This document shows, piece by piece, positions 37,291 through 39,635 of a stretch of 39,635 nt of DNA; position 1 is the first letter of the stretch, and each line of letters opens with the position of its first letter. The stretch is taken from contig NZ_BAJU01000026.1 of the NCBI RefSeq assembly GCF_000613865.1, positions 1-39,635 on the forward strand, read 5' to 3'. This DNA is from Acetobacter okinawensis JCM 25146 (GTDB lineage: Bacteria; Pseudomonadota; Alphaproteobacteria; Acetobacterales; Acetobacteraceae). The notes beneath the pieces are model-generated. The model was not told the DNA's origin and ran no database searches. It saw only the letters and a program-made list of their open reading frames with translations. A program made the position numbers and the translations under genes.

Positions 37291-38208
37291 ATGTCACTGA
37301 CCGAAGAGCAACGCGCGGAAATTGCGGCCCACGGGCAGGAAACATTTTCCACCCGCCGCCCCACGGTGGCAGCTCTGGAGGCCATGCTCTACACCCTGCA
37401 TGAGGTGCTCGACCACGGCTTTGTGCGCGTGATCGACTATATGGGCGATGATGCGGCCATTGTGCAGGCGGCCCGTGTGTCCTACGGCCGGGGCACGCGC
37501 AAGGTGTCGGAAGATGCGGGGCTGATCCGTTACCTGATGCGGCACCGCCACTCCTCCCCGTTTGAGATGTGCGAGATCAAGTTCCACGTCAAACTGCCCA
37601 TTTTTGTGGCGCGGCAGTGGATTCGTCACCGCATGGCGAGTGTGAATGAGTATTCAGCCCGCTACTCCATTCTGGACAGTGAGTTCTATCTGCCCGACAC
37701 CGCCCACATGGCTGCCCAGAGCGATGTGAACCGTCAGGGCCGGGGCGAGGTGCTGGCCCCGCAGGCCGCAGCCGAGGTGCTGGACATCCTGCGCGAGGAC
37801 GCCATACGCACCTACCGCAACTACGAGCGTATGCTGGACGGGGAGAATGGCTACGGCCTTGCGCGTGAACTCGGGCGCATCAACCTGACCCTGAACACCT
37901 ACACCCAGTGGTACTGGAAGATCGACCTGCACAATCTCATGCACTTCCTTGCCCTGCGCATAGACCCCCACGCCCAGTACGAAATCCGGGTGTATGCCGA
38001 AGCCATGCTGAAGATCCTGCACGCATGGGTGCCCACCACCGCCGCCGCGTTCGAGGAATACCGGCGTGGGGCGGTCACGTTCTCGGCCTCCATGCTCGCG
38101 GTTGTGCGCCGCATGCTGGCGGGCGAGGCGGTGGAGCAGGCAGGCTCGGGCCTGAGCCGGCGTGAATGGGATGAGATGATGGCGATCCTCAAATCCCCCA
38201 CAGCCTGA
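37291..38208 (+). CDS. thyX: Flavin-dependent thymidylate synthase
   Basis: Makes dTMP from dUMP with FAD, NADPH and methylene-tetrahydrofolate. 305 residues from the ATG at 37291, which has GGAGAG about 8 nt ahead. The long upstream frame runs through the tmRNA gene on the other strand and is not coding. The ThyX signature RHRX7S is present at residues 112-122 ([11 protein letters not shown]), followed by [23 protein letters not shown] before it and [27 protein letters not shown] near the C terminus are also typical. A CATTCCC/GGGAATG hairpin (37191-37210) lies upstream. It is transcribed divergently from ssrA. Confidence 0.95.
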   Translation: MSLTEEQRAEIAAHGQETFSTRRPTVAALEAMLYTLHEVLDHGFVRVIDYMGDDAAIVQAARVSYGRGTRKVSEDAGLIRYLMRHRHSSPFEMCEIKFHVKLPIFVARQWIRHRMASVNEYSARYSILDSEFYLPDTAHMAAQSDVNRQGRGEVLAPQAAAEVLDILREDAIRTYRNYERMLDGENGYGLARELGRINLTLNTYTQWYWKIDLHNLMHFLALRIDPHAQYEIRVYAEAMLKILHAWVPTTAAAFEEYRRGAVTFSASMLAVVRRMLAGEAVEQAGSGLSRREWDEMMAILKSPTA

Positions 38209-38245
38209 ACAGGGCCTGAGCGGGGCGGTTTGTAACGCCTGTGCC

Positions 38246-38284
38246 TGAGCGCCGTGGGGGCCTGCCCTTGCGGCGCTCATTTTT
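38246..38284 (+). terminator. Intrinsic terminator after thyX
   Basis: TGAGCGCCG (38246-38254) pairs perfectly with CGGCGCTCA (38271-38279), followed by five T (38280-38284). Confidence 0.88.
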
Positions 38285-38462
38285 ATCAAGACATTTGCTT
38301 TAAATCCGTCCGGACTTGACGCTTTTCATATCCGGCGACGGAGTGGATGCGCCATAGATAGAGGGCGGGCTTTACTGGCTTGTGGCATCGGTCCTACCCG
38401 GTTCAGGCCTACCGGGGGCGTGGCGTGGCCGTAGGAATTTTAGGGAATTACAAGGAGCTTTT

Positions 38463-38784
38463 ATGTCCTGTCCGAACCGGCGGTTTGCCCGTACAGCCTC
38501 TTTTGTTGTGTCTGTGTTTGCCTGTGGTGCCGTTTTTGTGGCGGCGAGCCTTCCCGTATGCTGATACCGAGCGCGACCGGCAAACCAAGGCCTGCAAGGG
38601 GGACGCCCTGCGCCTGTGCGCCCTTGCCATTCCCAATGAGAAAAAAATTGCGGCCTGCATGGCGCGCAAAAAAGAAAAACTCAGCCCGGCCTGCCGTGAG
38701 TATTTTAAGGACACACCAGCCCCGCCTGCCAAGACTAAAGCCAAGGGGCAGGCTGGCAGGCACACCACCCCAGCCATGCATTAG
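38463..38784 (+). CDS. Small exported Cys-rich protein (one frameshift)
   Basis: The ATG at 38463 has a strong AAGGAG ribosome binding site. The first frame encodes a signal peptide (MSCPNRRFARTASFVVSVFACGAVFVAASLP). The other frame encodes the mature part: YADTERDRQTKACKGDALRLCALAIPNEKKIAACMARKKEKLSPACREYF, then a Pro/Lys-rich tail. The frames join if the CCC at 38553-38555 is CC, giving SLPYA-DTERD with a good signal peptidase site. Restored length is about 106 residues. The four-cysteine spacing (C-x7-C-x11-C-x10-C) is seen in small Cys-rich repeat proteins of alphaproteobacteria. Function unknown; likely periplasmic, with disulfides. Confidence 0.72.
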
Positions 38785-38841
38785 TTCCTGCGTGGCTGGG
38801 TGGCTGCCCGCGTGTGCGGGCAGGGCGCTGTTGTGCGGTGT

Positions 38842-39635
38842 TTAGTGTGCGCTGGCCTGTATGGCCGTTGCTACCGTGTGGGCAATGGCGCGGTAGGCTT
38901 TGCCGCCCTCGCTATTGGGGGCACCAATCACCAGTGGTACCCCGCTATCCCCGCTGGCGCGGATGTCGGCCAGCAGCGGGACTTCACCAAGGAACGGCAC
39001 GCCCATGGCTTCGGCCTCCCTGCGAGCACCTCCGTGGCCGAATAGCTCCGTATTGTGCCCGCAGTTAGGGCAGCAGAAGTAGGACATGTTCTCCACCAGC
39101 CCCAGCACCGGCACGTGGAGTTTTTCAAACATGGTCACACCCCGGCGAGCATCAATCAAAGCGATGTCCTGCGGGGTGGAGACAATAACCGCCCCACCCA
39201 GCGGCACCTTCTGGGTGAGCGAGAGATGGGCGTCCCCCGTGCCGGGGGGCAGGTCTACTACCAGAACATCCAGTTCCCCCCAGTCCACATCGCTCAGCAA
39301 CTGGTTGATAGCACCCATGACCATGGGGCCACGCCAGATCATGGCGGCTTTTTCGTCCACCAGCATACCAAGGGATACGGCGCAAATGCCCCATGCCTGC
39401 ATGGGTTGCAGCCGCCCCTCCACCACATCAGGTTTGCCTTTGGCCCCCATCATGCGGTGCAGGGAGGGTCCGTGAATATCAGCATCAAGCAGGCCGGTCC
39501 GCAGCCCTTCCATGCCCAGTCCTACGGCAAGGTTGACCGCGTGGTGGACTTGCCCACGCCACCTTTGCCGGAGGCCACGGCAATAATGGTCTTAACGCCG
39601 GGCAGCACGGGCGTGCCCGGTGCGGGGGCAGGGCC
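38842..39635 (-). CDS. Mrp/ApbC family iron-sulfur carrier ATPase (5' end outside window; one frameshift)
   Basis: P-loop ATPase that carries and inserts [4Fe-4S] clusters. The deviant Walker A KGGVGKS and TIIAVASGKGG are read from about 39590. The frame then breaks near 39539-39542, and one added base (a C on the plus strand) restores KSTTAVNLAVGLGMEGLRTGLLDADIHGPS. The remainder is typical: MIWRGPMVMGAINQLLSDVDWGELDVLVVDLPPGTGDAHLSL and, near the end, VENMSYFCCPNCGH with the cluster-binding C-x2-C. The N-terminal domain lies beyond the window. The missing base is in a G pair, similar to the other indels here. Confidence 0.93.

Noticed and set aside
1..39635. CRISPR arrays, insertion sequences, tRNA or rRNA genes
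   Set aside because: No regularly spaced repeats, transposase motifs, cloverleaf sequences or rRNA-like stretches were seen on either strand.

Overview
The window looks like chromosomal DNA of an acetic acid bacterium (Acetobacteraceae, Acetobacter-like). This rests on IF-2, RbfA, ThyX, class I fumarase and alpha-type SspB sequences, a high-GC backbone, and a circularly permuted (two-piece) tmRNA of the alphaproteobacterial kind. The genus is inferred.

Layout. (1) 1-3079: 3' part of infB, then rbfA and a clear intrinsic terminator. (2) 3084-6114: an Lrp/AsnC regulator divergent from alr-dadA, an alanine racemase / D-amino-acid dehydrogenase module. (3) 6270-26191: a surface-polysaccharide (probably LPS O-antigen) locus. 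It holds galE; a leftward dTDP-L-rhamnose unit rfbB-rfbA-rfbC-rfbD followed by two glycosyltransferase genes; a divergent rightward seven-gene CDP-sugar unit (rfbF, rfbG, HpcH/HpaI aldolase-like, HAD hydrolase, SDR, ThDP enzyme, rfbH); another glycosyltransferase; a leftward ABC exporter pair (Wzm/Wzt type); and a low-GC AT3 acyltransferase. (4) 26328-31813: a leftward group comprising a gene of unknown function, ugd, hldD, hldE and an AGE-family isomerase, supplying UDP-glucuronate and LPS-core heptose. (5) 32200-36600: a secreted glycoamylase-like protein (rightward), then leftward sspB, class I fumarase and a VOC protein. (6) 36800-39635: ssrA (tmRNA, minus strand, not visible as an ORF), thyX, a small Cys-rich exported protein, and the 3' part of mrp/apbC.

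How they fit together. GalE, RfbA-D, Ugd and the CDP unit supply activated sugars. The glycosyltransferases assemble them, Wzm/Wzt exports the lipid-linked glycan, the acyltransferase may decorate it, and HldD/HldE build the core. The most interesting part is the CDP unit. RfbF, RfbG and RfbH (which carries the E1-type iron-sulfur and active-site His signature) lead to a 3,6-dideoxy-4-keto sugar. The co-transcribed ThDP enzyme could add a two-carbon branch as YerE does for yersiniose, and the aldolase-like, HAD and SDR genes suggest further, unknown tailoring. A second highlight is ssrA directly upstream of sspB: the tmRNA gene next to the ClpXP adaptor for its tag.

Data quality. At least eleven genes, including the essential infB, are split by what look like single small indels, several of them in homopolymers. 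Widespread base-calling or assembly indels are the simplest explanation, so I annotate these genes as full-length with a frameshift. I saw no tRNA, rRNA, CRISPR array, insertion sequence or integrase.
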